From: Paracorniculantispora psalliotae
Taxonomy: Eukaryota > Ascomycota > Sordariomycetes > Hypocreales > Cordycipitaceae
Reading direction: 5' to 3'
Length of the DNA: 64,000 nucleotides
Assembly (NCBI GenBank): GCA_002796755.1
Contig: PHFE01000129.1
Location: 445,710-509,709 of the forward strand
Positions within the stretch are counted from its first letter, which is position 1. Every line of letters begins with the position of its first letter. A model generated the notes under the pieces. That model was given only the letters and a program-made list of their open reading frames with translations, did no database searches and was not told where the DNA came from. Below, piece after piece: positions 1 through 10,864 of the stretch. The position numbers and the translations under genes were made by a program.

Positions 1-1700
1 AATGTTCAGAACCGTTTCCCATATCAGGTACCAAGTGAGCTAAGCCGTTAGTTAAACGAGCACGAAAGGGAGGCAACACCGCCATACCAGGTATTCCATC
101 ATGAACGGAAATAATAAGTCGCCCAGAAGCCATGGGAATTCTTTGAATCTTGCGGCCAACGGCATGTTGTTATCTCTCATCTCAATTGTGATTGCAACAA
201 CAGGATCTTGTGACTGAGTTAGAAGCTGGGATGTGGTTGCATTGAGTGAAGACATACATATGTACTGTTGAGAAACTTGAATCATGACGAAAATGATGCC
301 GACCATAGCGGCTAGCTTTTCAGCTACATATCCCCAGTTGATCCTCTCGAGTCGTGGGTATTCAAGTTCGTAAACCACAGTAGGTAGAGGAATCCATTCA
401 TAGTGGCGCATGAATGTGAGGTTGTGAGGATACGCCTTCGAAGACTGACTTGCTGTTCCTTTTAGTTCATCGCCCAGGGAATCAACCTCATCTTTGATAA
501 CTCTTTCGAACAAGGACACTTGCTTATGGTCAAGACTTTTAGCAGCGTCGATGGCATGTGAGACAGTGTCCAGGTCTGGGTGAGATCCAACAGAAGAGAG
601 AGTGCTCGAGGGCGAATATTCAGAAGATTGTCGAGTTGAATCTCCGGTACAGTCAATGAACTCTAGTTTCTTGAGCTTTTCGAGAAGAAGCTGCCGTCTG
701 CGATATATAGTTGACAGATGTCCGTTGTAAAATGCGTACGAGTGCTGCTTCATGAGCATCACCAGCGCATGCAAAACAAAGAACACTGTGTGCGTCCACG
801 GCCAATTACGATATATGGTCCATTTTACGGTTCCGGTAATAAAAAATGCCTGCCAAAGCTTGGAGTTCGTCAGCAAGAGTACGGTACTTGAATACTTGTC
901 TGTCTCACATGCTGAATGATCCATCCTTCTCGATCCCAATTAACGATGCCGGCGCACACAAGTTTCTGCAGGAACCAAGTTACTCCTGTCATCCCGCACA
1001 TGATGCCGTCAGAGAGCAGCAAAACAAGGACTAGATATGATTAGAACGACGCTGCTGGCTGCACCCAGTGTCACGTACCATCTCGATGGAACATGGTCTT
1101 CAAAATATCGCTTGGACCCAGGAGATTGCCATAAGCACGCCAGTTATTTGCAGATATTTTGCAAATAAGAAGCGCGACCGAAAGCCAGAACAGGTTATAA
1201 AATCCGTGAAACGGACTGTTGACGGCAGCTTCACTTTGGGCGTCGAATGTTGATACTTGCTGAGTGAAGACGAAATCTTTAAACTTTCGGCGCTGTTTCG
1301 ACCGTGAAAGTGCAGCTTCGGAAGAACTGCTCAGACTGGAATCGAAGCCAGGTTTGATGTCGTTTCCATTCTGGGTATTGTGCGAAGTCGCATCATCTTG
1401 TAACCCATTCGAGTATTCGCCGGGGCCGTTTCGGCGCTTCCCCCGAGAATCCAGCGCAGATACTATATTTGGACGAAAGTTTTCGTCATAGTCTTCCTCA
1501 CTTTGCGTCTCTGACAAACTTGAGTCATCGCGATGACGCAGTACCGAGTCGGAGGCCACCATTGGAGACCCTATCGAGTGACCTCCATCACTGCCTTTAG
1601 GGTGAGGTTCTGCATCATTTGAATGCGAATTCGAATTATTGTTCTTTGTAAGCCTCAACATTGGTTCTCCCCGCCTCTTCCCGGCAATTCTGAGCGTCAA
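1..1700 (-). CDS. ARE2: Sterol O-acyltransferase (ACAT/ARE family, MBOAT), 3' end beyond window
   Basis: Transfers a fatty acyl group to ergosterol to make steryl esters in the ER membrane. Exons read on the minus strand: 1079-1700, 909-1030, 88-858 and 1-39 (continuing off the left edge). The three introns are 48-50 bp with GT..AG ends and keep the frame. The first ~130 residues are polar and low in complexity, as is usual for the cytosolic N terminus. Then come hydrophobic segments (HGFYNLFWLSVALLICKIS, LVLLLSDGIMCGMTGVTWFL) and the family sequence NWPWTHTVFFVLHALVMLMK. A region before LLGDLLFPFMMEYL and WYLIWETVLNI is characteristic of fungal ARE1/ARE2. The FYxDWWN motif and catalytic His lie beyond base 1, so activity cannot be judged. 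DGAT1 is a less likely alternative. The start at 1700 is the first ATG of the open frame. Confidence 0.88.
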
Positions 1701-2244
1701 AGTATACAGTGAGTGTATATAAGCTGCTGACAGTCTGTGGTAAAATCAACAGCCGATATAGATCTATCTAACTTCTATAGTATCTGTGAAGCTAAAACTG
1801 TCACAAATCTATGAAGAAAGAATTCGGCACAACGAGTAATGACGACACCGATGGCCGAGGGCTTCACAGAGACGATATTTCGTGGTATGGGCGCGCTGAA
1901 CGATCAATCGAAAAAAATCAGAGTATAATTGGATAAATTTTGAGAGGTATATTGAAATGTAAACAATGAATTTGGACTACAGGATGTCAATGCTAATCAA
2001 TATCCAGCCACAGCCCTGCTAGCAGCATTCTGGCTCCGGTGCTCCGCAGTGCACGCAGCTATGACGTTGTGATTTTCTCGGGAATGATTATCTAATGGCC
2101 CCACAATTCCGATTTGGCTGTCCAAATCTTTCCTGTCGACACTGTCGCATGCTCAATGCAAACAAGTTTCTGAATTATCTCTGTTCATCCACCTGCATCA
2201 CACGCTGTTGAACCTTTTGAGAGAAGCTGCATCACAATTCAACC
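1701..2244. other. Divergent intergenic region between sterol acyltransferase and SR protein genes
   Basis: 544 bp separating two divergent starts, so it should carry both promoters. It is AT-rich at 1880-1980. No open frame, tRNA or repeat stands out. Confidence 0.6.
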
Positions 2245-3447
2245 ATGTCTCGCGGCAGCCAAACTCTTTACGTGACCGGTTTTAGCCACGGCACCCGCGC
2301 TCGCGACCTCGCCTACGAGTTCGAACGGTATGTCAACTACGCACACGTCCTCGCCCTCGCCCTCGCCCACGTCCTCGTCCACGCCGCCCTCGTCCGCACC
2401 CATCCACGCGCTCCTCTACCCGTCGGATATGAGATACCCCCTCGAACCACCGATCGCTTTGCCTGAGGGACCCCTCTGCCCGCGTCGCCGCCCTCCTCGC
2501 GCTCTCGTGCCTCGCGATCGTCCCTATCCGACTACCCATTTGCTATGCGTCGCTATGCGCCCCCGGCTCATTTGCCTCGCATATGCTGCAAGGTTTCTAT
2601 TTGCAATCCATACATAATGGAATGCGTATTTGAACTCGCTGAGTTGATCGGGCTTCTCGGGAATCCCAATCGAATTCAAGATGCGATTTACTAACTTGAT
2701 ATTCCAACAGCTACGGTCGCCTTGTGCGCTGCGACATTCCTGCGCCGCGCTCTACTTCGAGCAGACTGTGAGTTATACAGCATGTGCGATTGTATGCGCG
2801 AATTCTAATGATTGGCAGCTTTGCTTTCGTCGAGTACGAGGATCGTCGCGATGCGGATGACGCCTACCATGAGATGCACAACAAGCGCATTGGTCGCGAT
2901 GACACTCTGAAGATTGAGGTATTACAAAATTTCTGGATGCTTTCGCTTTCGCATTGCTAACCTTTACAGTGGGCAAGAACTCCCCCTTCGGCTTCTTGGC
3001 GCTTTGAGTCCGGTCGCGACCGGGATCGCCGCCCTGCTCGCTCCCCTCGCCGTGGTAGATCCCCTTCTCCTAGAAGAAGCACCCGCGACCACTCTCCCCG
3101 TAAGGAAGATCGTCGTGATCGCGACCGTGACTACGACCGCGATAGCCGCAGAGACCGCGACAGATCGCGCAGCCCTGATAACCGGTGAGTGCCATCGATA
3201 CCCCTGCAGCGCATGATGAATACTAACACCAGATACAGGGACCGTGATCGCGATGCCAAGGACGATCGTGACGACCGTGACGACCGCGACGACCGCGACG
3301 ACCGCGACAGAAGAGAAAACGGTGCCAACGGTGACGAGAGAAAGCGTAAGTACCCGGAGGCGCATGTCCAAATCTTGCCGAGTCTAACATGACACAGCTG
3401 CCGACAGTCCTCCCCCACCGGCAGAGGATCTTGACGTCGCCGAGTAA
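2245..3447 (+). CDS. Small SR-type splicing factor with one RRM and an RS/RD-rich tail
   Basis: Exons 2245-2327, 2711-2767, 2819-2918, 2970-3184, 3239-3345 and 3398-3447 join in frame to a 203-residue protein. The N-terminal RRM (about residues 6-82) has RNP2 LYVTGF and RNP1 FAFVEYED. It is followed by WARTPPSASWRFE and a tail of RS, RD and DDR repeats (about 85-188), ending in a Pro-rich acidic segment. This layout is that of SRSF-type proteins and S. pombe Srp2-like factors, which bind exonic enhancers in pre-mRNA in the nucleus. The first intron is 383 bp, far longer than the other four (51-54 bp), and rich in CTCGCC; long introns in SR genes often mediate self-regulation by alternative splicing. 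The exact orthologue is not assigned. Confidence 0.85.
3261..3305 (+). repeat. Five 9-bp tandem units coding Asp-Asp-Arg
   Basis: Five near-identical units of GACGACCGY, with one T variant in the first, lie in exon 5 of the SR gene and encode (DDR)5 in the RS/RD tail. The copy number is likely to vary between strains. Confidence 0.85.
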
Positions 3448-4351
3448 TTGGCACGTCGCCAATTTCTGGAGACGTTTGGTCAAGTATTCCCCCTTGTTGC
3501 GCTCTTTACTTGGTCATGCCGAGTACTGCTCAACGGCACGTTTGTGTTTGAGAGAATAAGCCATGTATTACGTAGAACCCGGGCTATCGAGGTACTTTGA
3601 GTCCCTTCTGTGGCCATAACCACTTTGCTGTCCATGCTTTTTAACTGGCTCCGCGGAACCTGATTATATAGGTTAAATGTAAGAATTTGTTGCATCTGTA
3701 GTCAGATGCATTGAAGTTAAATCTGAATTGATGACGCCGGTGAATTGGTGACGAAATTTAATGCTCTCGCACGGCTACTGGTATGCCGAGTTCGAATGTG
3801 GAGGCCCCAGCTTTTCAGCACCTCCTTGGGCCGCCCGGTTATTTCGTAGTGTCATGGCCGATAATAACCCGAAGGACTCACTCCAACCCGTCCAGAAAAA
3901 TAGGCGCCGTTTCTGCCGGCTTGACCCGATCAATTTCCCTGCGTGTTTTTGCAGATACCAACAAAACTTGCTGCATCAGGGTCCGATCGCCTGTTGACGA
4001 TACTCCGCGCCGTCCTGTTACTGCCTCGTGCACGACTGCTCGTCTGACCGGCCAGGGGAAAAGGACGTAGCGCCACATTCGCGCAACCCAGGGTCCTGGC
4101 CACAACGACAACCAGCGGCCCTGCACAGCATTCTCAGTTATTCGAAAACGATACGAGGCGAAAAACGGCTTGGGATACGGGTTTGCAAAGCGCATCCTGT
4201 CCAAAAGGGCGAATGCGTGTTGGGTCGACGACGCAAAAGAAAGCAGCTCGACCGAATCAAAGCATCAGTGGCTAGTAACTACTAGTGCTTGGATGCGACT
4301 TGGTATTTGGAAAAGGGATACTGGAGCTGTTTTGAGCCAGTATTTATCACA
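3448..4351. other. Intergenic region, SR protein 3' end to mitochondrial carrier start
   Basis: 904 bp between two genes on the same strand. The short open frames here have no recognisable motif and no splice-compatible partners. It probably holds the SR 3' UTR and the carrier promoter and leader. Confidence 0.55.
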
Positions 4352-5571
4352 ATGTCGACGGTATGTGCCCAATTGATACAGGGTCGTTCCCTTGCAAGCA
4401 TCAGTCACTGACATTCATTAGCCGCTCGTGGACTCGACGAAACCGAAACCCCCCGGTCCGGCCGATGTCCAATTCAAAGGCCTTCGCGAATGGGTCTCCC
4501 AACCAGTCGTTGCTGCATTCTGCGGAGGCGGTGTAGCTGGCGCAGTTTCAAGAACCGTGGTGTCTCCTCTTGAGCGCCTAAAGATTCTCATGCAGGTGCA
4601 GAGTGTCGGCCGAGATGCGTATAAAATGTCCGTTGGCCAAGCACTGGCCAAGATGTGGCGTGAAGAAGGATGGAGAGGTTTCATGAGAGGAAACGGAACC
4701 AACTGCATCCGTATTGTACCTTACTCTGCGGTACAATTCAGCAGCTACAACTTCTACAAGCGGGTATGCGAGACTGGCAATTTGCATCGGGGACAATTAT
4801 ACTGATTTGGTGAATAGCATATATTCGAGACGACACCGGGTGCGGATCTGAGCGCCGTTACGCGCCTGGTTTGTGGTGGACTTGCTGGTATCACATCTGT
4901 TTTTCTTACATATCCTCTTGATATCGTGAGAACGCGATTGTCGATTCAATCAGCAAGCTTTGCTGAGCTGGGTAGCCGCCCACAAGAACTGCCTGGCATG
5001 TGGTCAACAATGACTGCAATGTACAGAAACGAAGGAGGTGCTGCAGCCCTGTATCGTGGAATTATCCCGACTGTGGCTGGTGTCGCACCATATGTATGTA
5101 ATGTGATGCTATAGCCACTCGACGAAGCTAACATGTTTCAGGTCGGCCTCAATTTCATGGTCTACGAGTCTGTCAGAAAGTACTTGACACCAGACGGCGA
5201 GCAAAACCCCAACGCTGCCCGCAAGCTACTTGCTGGTGCCGTTTCCGGAGCCGTGGCTCAGACCTGCACTTATCCATTGTACGTACTGCTTACGCTCTCC
5301 CCTGGTTCAAAATGTTAACATGTCAACTAGTGACGTTTTGCGCCGGCGTTTTCAGATCAACACCATGTCCGGAATGGGCTACAAATACAAGTCCCTGCCT
5401 GACGCTGTGAAGGTCATTGTGGCTCAAGAAGGAGTCAAAGGCCTTTACAAGGGCATTGTGCCCAACCTGCTCAAGGTTGCGCCCAGCATGGCTTCCAGTT
5501 GGTTGAGCTTTGAACTCACCCGTGACTTCATGGCAAGTCTGAAGCCAGAAGCTAGCGAGATGTCTCAATAG
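4352..5571 (+). CDS. Mitochondrial carrier, YPR011C/SLC25 type
   Basis: A 334-residue inner-membrane carrier from exons 4352-4360, 4422-4763, 4818-5093, 5142-5278 and 5331-5571, all in phase. The first exon codes only Met-Ser-Thr. It has three mitochondrial carrier repeats with the signatures PLERLK, PLDIVR and PFDVLRRR. The third signature is created by splicing over the 5279-5330 intron (TT|T GAC). The sequence GGGVAGAVSRTVVSPLERLKI and NGTNCIRI.PYSAVQF match budding-yeast YPR011C, which exchanges adenosine 5'-phosphosulfate and PAPS. That substrate is known for yeast and only inferred here. Related SLC25A42/LEU5-type CoA carriers are the main alternative. Confidence 0.88.
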
Positions 5572-6161
5572 CGCGTGTATAAAATTTGGAGGGTTGAAAA
5601 TTCTTAGAGGCACAATTCCCTTTGTTCGTCACCTGCGTGAGCCAAAGCGTTCATTTGTAATCTACTAGAAAATGCGTTGGAGGTTGTGCATAGATACATA
5701 GATAGGAGCGATGATGGGTCGCATAGGCACTTGAATAGGCCAAATACCACTGTTCAGTAATAGAGAGATATTATATACAAGTGCGCAAAACTGATTGAAT
5801 CTGATGCAGAATTGAATTATTATTTCAACATGGCCTTGACAGTACAAACTGGTTGCAGAATGCATCTACACAGGCATCTATCAAGGCGCGATGGTGGGGT
5901 TCGAATGGTAGCGTGGCTTCAGGGCAGCGAGAGAAGCTCCACAAAATAAAAGAACCTGCGGCACCAGACCTCTGTCCAAAACTGGACGGGCCGCCCGCCA
6001 AAATGCCCTAACTGCCAACTCACACCGCCCACCAACTCTCCCACGCAGACGATCCAGGGCCCACCCAGAAAAGTCAGAGACTGGGCTCCTCGAAATTCGT
6101 CGTCGCCAACCATCACAACTGGGGGAATTCTTTACTAACTCTCAGCAAACCAACCGACAAA
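5572..6161. other. Intergenic region upstream of the eL18 gene
   Basis: 590 bp holding the carrier 3' UTR and the eL18 promoter. A CCCTAAC (TTAGGG-type) element lies near 6004-6012, in the C-rich last 200 bp; TTAGGG-like boxes are common upstream of fungal ribosomal protein genes. No coding evidence. Confidence 0.5.
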
Positions 6162-6927
6162 ATGGGTACGTGAAGCATCAAAAACACAGCCTCCGTGTGC
6201 GAGTGGGAAGACTTCTCTCGGGATTTCTTTCTGCGGGCAAGGAGTTCCTCTTCCTCGGAAGACGTGAACCCGGCATGAGCATACAAAAGATTTTGGGCTG
6301 ACGATTGCTTCACTTTACAGGTATCGATCTCGACCGCCACCACGTCAAGTCGACGCACCGCAAGGCGCCCAAGAGCGACAATGTCTACCTCAAGCTCCTT
6401 GTGAAGCTTTACCGCTTCCTCGCCCGTACGTTTCCGCGCCGAACCGCAACGATCCAACTATCGAATACTGACACAATCTAGGCCGTACCGACTCTTCCTT
6501 CAACAAGGTTGTTCTTCGCCGTCTTTTCATGTCCAAGATCAACCGCCCTCCCGTCTCCCTGTCCCGCATTGTTGCCAACACCAACAAGGAGGGCGAGAAG
6601 CGCACCGTCGTCGTTGTCGGCACCATCACTGACGACAACCGCCTGCTCACCTGCCCCAAGGTGACCGTTGCCGCTCTCCGCTTCACCGCTACCGCCCGCG
6701 CCCGCATTGTCGCCGCCGGTGGTGAGGCCATCACCCTGGATCAGCTTGCTCTCCGCGCCCCTACCGGCAGCAACACCCTGATCCTCCGTGGCCCCAAGAA
6801 CAGCCGTGAGGCTGTCAAGCACTTCGGCTTCGGCCCCCACAAGCACAAGAAGCCCCACGTCGTCTCCAAGGGCCGCAAGTTCGAGCGTGCCCGTGGTCGC
6901 AGACGCTCTCGCGGTTTCAAGGTCTAA
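6162..6927 (+). CDS. RPL18: 60S ribosomal protein eL18
   Basis: Cytosolic large-subunit protein of 184 residues (yeast L18 has 186). Exons are 6162-6165, 6321-6425 and 6482-6927. The first exon is only ATG plus one G, so the 155-bp first intron interrupts codon 2 (G|GT). The protein opens with the invariant MGIDLDRHHVKSTHRK and continues through FNKVVLRRLFMSKINRPPVS to the basic end GRRRSRGFKV. The codon choice is strongly C-ending, as expected of a highly expressed gene. I looked for a box C/D snoRNA in the first intron and found none. Confidence 0.97.
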
Positions 6928-7156
6928 GCGTAGACCCAGGGAAAACCGAGAAAAATGTCGGAATTTGGTGTGTGGCGCTGGATGGGCGATTAATGCCGGA
7001 AAATTCCCTCTGCCGATGTATTTTGCATGGATTTGGCGTGCCTCGGTATCAGATAAAAATTTCTATGAACACATTACACGACGGATGTTGTCTCTTTGAA
7101 TTGTGATTGTTGTGATGCTATGTAAAAGTACACGATATACTATGCTTACATGCTAG

Positions 7157-8373
7157 TCAGTTTTGAACAGTTGCTTTGCGCCGCAATGCGACAAAGAATG
7201 CTTCTTTGCTCTCCTGGGAGAATGTTAGCGCTGCCTGCTTTGTATAGGCATTGTGTACTTGCATTGCGTGAGGAGTCGGGCTTCTCTCTGTGAACTTTGG
7301 CAAACATCTTCTTGAGCCGTTGCTCCAGAAGTTTGTCTTCAGAGCCCTGATAAAATTTGCATACAAAGTGGCCGCCAGTCTTGAGCGTTTCTTCCGCGAA
7401 ACTCAACGCGGCGTCGCAGAGATCCTGACCAGCAAACGCTCGTTAAAACATTGTTTACCGCTGTCCACGCCAAACCGACTTACCATGCTTCCGGCATGGT
7501 CGCGAAATGCCATGCCGCTCGTATTCATCAGCCTGTAGTACGGATTACTCAAGCTGTTCACATTGAAGCCGGATGTTTGATCCCAGGGTGCTGACATGTC
7601 ACTTAATACAATCTGCAGTTGTCAGTTTAACAAGAACAAAATCTGTGATAACATGAAACTCACATCTACCACTTGCGCCTTGTTGTCCCTGGCTTCAATG
7701 GTGGGAGTATGTCGTCCAACATCAATGTAGCTAGGCTGGTCTAGTCCCGCTGCTGGACTGCTCTCGGAACTGCTCTCAACTCGTTGTCGTTTGGGTAGTC
7801 GAATCGTTTGAGATATGAATTCCTTCACCATTCTCTGTACCCCTGGCGAGAGAAAATCTCCCTGAAATGTCGCGACGCCCTTGGGAGGCTCAGCTGGGAG
7901 CAGGTCGATGCCGACAACCTTGCCGTGAGGACGCGTTCTATCCAACGCAACCTTTTCAATTAGTACTCAGTCAAATGATATTAATCATTCAATAAAAATA
8001 CCTGGCTCCAGCTTCCTGGCGCGTAACCCTATGGAAACGTTAGAGTGAGTTGGCTATGAGCTGCGTGAATTGCTTACCAAGTCCACCACGACACCGCCTG
8101 GTTTGAAAAGGCGGTATTTCTCGTCCATCTTATCAATTCGCGTCAGATTGTCTCTTGTTACGGTTTTGCAATATTTACCTCGAGAAGTTTAAATGCGGCG
8201 CGACTTTTAAGGCCTTGGACTTTGGCCTCGCGCGCGTAGGAATCCCGCCCCTGACGTTGCTTCCATCGCGAATTGGAAGACGAAAAGCGAAAAGATGTCG
8301 CTGTACATAGTTTCCATAGCAAGGGGCGTTTAAGCCCTGGGCAAACCAGAGCCAATCCCTGAGCTGAATTCAT
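7157..8373 (-). CDS. MRM2: Mitochondrial 21S rRNA 2'-O-ribose methyltransferase (FtsJ/RrmJ family)
   Basis: Methylates a uridine of the mitochondrial large rRNA using SAM. Exons on the minus strand: 8179-8373, 8078-8128, 8002-8028 (27 nt), 7664-7951, 7484-7612, 7263-7424 and 7157-7213, giving 302 residues. The N terminus (MNSAQGLALVCPGLKRPLLWKL) resembles a mitochondrial presequence. It is followed by GLKSRAAFKLLE, the SAM loop VDLGYAPGSWSQ, GIDLLP, VLSDMSAPWDQTSG and GGHFVCKFYQG, which include the K-D-K catalytic residues. The last intron (7214-7262) needs a GC-AG junction to reach the expected end ESKEAFFVALRRKATVQN. An in-frame ATG at 8505 would add 44 residues; the 8373 start was chosen for its presequence character. 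Confidence 0.9.
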
Positions 8374-8697
8374 AATGTCATGGCATTCGTTCGCATCTTG
8401 CGACTGCGAAGTTTGACCCTGACTTTGCCAGGCTAGGGGCCCGCTAGAACCCACCAGGCCGGTACCGTTGCAGATCTGCATCAAACGTATGTAGCACATT
8501 GCCATAATGCAGGACGTGGTTCAGAAATAATTTATATTCTAATTGAGAAGTCATGTCAAAGACCCTTATAGAACTTCTCAAGCCAAGTGTAATAGCAAAA
8601 CGCCTCGCTAAATGTGTATGTATGCCAATTCCCATGCTGACCTGTCCCAAATGCCGTACTACATTATCAATATGCATAAACCTGTCTCGCGACCGCG

Positions 8698-10493
8698 CTA
8701 TCCCAAAAAGCTTGCGTTGACACCTCTCCTTTCTCTCTTGAGAGGAGAGAATGTATTGCCTGCAGCGAAAGCATTCGCAACACCGCCGAGTTGTGCTCGC
8801 CCCCTCTTCACAGGCGCAAGTTTCAGTGGATTGCTGGGATTCTCGTTGGCGTCTGCTTCGTCGTCGTCGAACATAGTTTTGCCCCTTCCACCAAGTAGCT
8901 TGCGCTTCTTTTTCCGTCCATCTGTCTCCGCATCCTGGTCTCTCGCTACATCGGCATTGGCATTTATCAAGTTTGATTTCACTTCTGGCATCTGAGATGC
9001 AATATCCGAGTCGGAATCTTCTGCCTGTATCGAAGTTGCAGCCTTTCCAGGGCGTGCTCGTTTCCTCGTCCCCTTTATCGCGAGTGCATTCGATTCAGCC
9101 CTGGTTGGTTTGCCTGGAATGGTTTCAGCGTCGGCAACATCCCTCATCAGCGAGACTGACGGTTTTCGGCGACTTGTGGACGGACGTGAAGTCCTGGCTG
9201 GAGAAGGTGCGCGGGATGTCTGTCTTTTTCTCACGCGCGGCTGCTCTGGGCTAGCTTCCAAATCAGCGTCCGGTGCGGAGTTGTCTGAATCAAGGTCGGG
9301 GAACTCTGAGGCGTTCCTAGACTTGTTCAGGAATGGTGTTATTGAAAAGTTTGACTTTTCCCCAAGCAGCGTCTGCTCGGTTCCTCGTCGGCGCTGCTGC
9401 CGAATGTCTGATATATTCTCATTCCCAGGTGTTTGTATATCAACGTCGTCAAATGTCGTTTCATCTGCAGGCTCTGGGGCCTCAATAACCACTCGGGCTT
9501 GCCTTGCTTTGGCAGGCCTTGGCTTTGGTTCTGAAGGCTCAGCAATTGTCTGTGTCTGAATAACCTTTCTTGGCTTGGGCTGAGGCTGCTCGACAACATC
9601 GGCAGCCGCTTCCTTTGCTCTAGAAAGCTCGCGTTGGCTCTTTTGCAGATCAGATTGCGCATCCTTCAAAGCTGCCTGCGCATCCTTGAGCTTTGATTTC
9701 AGGCTGTTACAGCGCTCTTTATGTTGATCTACCTCTCCCCGAGATTCTGAAAGTTCTCTCTTGAGAGTTTCTTTCTCCTTCTTTTCGGTGTTGAGCTTGT
9801 TTTCGCTTTGTTGCAGCTTGGAGCGGAGATCTGCAATGGTGCCTTTCTCATCCGACTGCTGAGCACGTAGTTTAGATCGTTTTTCGTTGTCCAATTCGAC
9901 TTCCAGTGTATTAACTTGGCGTCGCAAATCTCCATTTGAAGCAACAATGGCCTGTTGTGAGGCGAGCTGCGATTTCAGCTGTTCCAACTCTGGGCGAAGG
10001 CTATTTAGCTCCCGTGTCAGAGCCGCCTTGTCTTGTAGCGCGCCATTCGACTGCTCTGCGGAGCTATTCAATTTATCAATGTCGGCCTACATGAGTTAGA
10101 TTTTCTGTCCAAAGCCGCGGTGTTCGTCGAAATCTCACCTTGAGAGAGCGAATTTCATTACGCTGCTTTTGTAGCACAGTTTCTTGCTGAGACAATTGAT
10201 GTTGGGTACCAGAGATTTCAGCTCTGAGAGCCTCCAAATTCTCTTCTAGAGAAAATATATGAAGTTCCTTTTCAGACGTTAAATCCTCCAAAGCCGCGTT
10301 GGCGTCGCGCAGAGCGAGTGCTTGTAGTGAGAGCTTCCGTTCCGCCTCATCGCGGCTGATCAATTCAATGCGATGCAGGCCTTCTTGGTATTTATAGTCT
10401 AACTGATGCACACGCATCATTTGCTTTGACAGGCGTTAGGATCGTGCTTTCATTCAATGTGCAATGACTTACCTCAGTCATGGCCGTGGCCAT
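8698..10493 (-). CDS. Long coiled-coil protein with basic, Ser/Pro-rich C-terminal half; unassigned
   Basis: Exons 10473-10493 (7 codons), 10139-10423 and 8698-10086 give 564 residues. About residues 10-270 are almost continuous heptad-type coiled coil, rich in Leu, Glu, Gln and Lys (for example SLEENLEALRAEI, ELEQLKSQLASQQ). After that comes a disordered basic region with TSRAPSPARTSRPSTSRRKPS and a KKKRKLLGGRGK stretch that could be a nuclear localisation signal. The extreme C terminus, FSPLKRERRGVNASFLG, looks like a short conserved tail. I do not recognise the family with certainty; a spindle-pole, kinetochore or monopolin (Lrs4/Mde4-like) role is conceivable but unsupported. It is divergent from OST3 across 371 bp. 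Confidence 0.8.
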
Positions 10494-10864
10494 TTTGCTT
10501 TGTTTTTGTCAAGAGACGCGTGCACCTAGCGTTGCGCGCGTTCTGCCAAAATCTGAGACGACAACGACAGATGGATATATGAAATCGCAAGACCGGATAT
10601 TTTCGAACAATATACTTATGGCCTGTATTTTTCAGCTGCGGAAAATAAAGTGAGTGAAGCACATCGCGTCTTCTTCATGCCCGCCGTTTCGAAATAAACA
10701 TGCTGCTCTATTCGGACTAGCAGTAACGTGGGGCACGCCACAAAGCCTTGGCTGAGGGAAGCTCCGTTAGGTAAGCACCAAGCAAGGCCACCTCACCATT
10801 CTGAGAGCTTCAACCTGTCTAAGAGAAGCTGTGCGATCAATTTGTTCAATCAACATCAGCAATC
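10494..10864. promoter_or_regulatory. 371-bp bidirectional promoter region
   Basis: Lies between the divergent starts of the coiled-coil gene (minus) and OST3 (plus). No specific binding site is claimed. Confidence 0.5.

Noticed and set aside
5885..5920. GGGTTCGAATGG string, B-box-like
   Set aside because: Flanks do not pair as a T-stem and no A box lies upstream at the right distance.
6166..6320. snoRNA in the eL18 first intron
   Set aside because: No box C (RTGATGA) within the intron.
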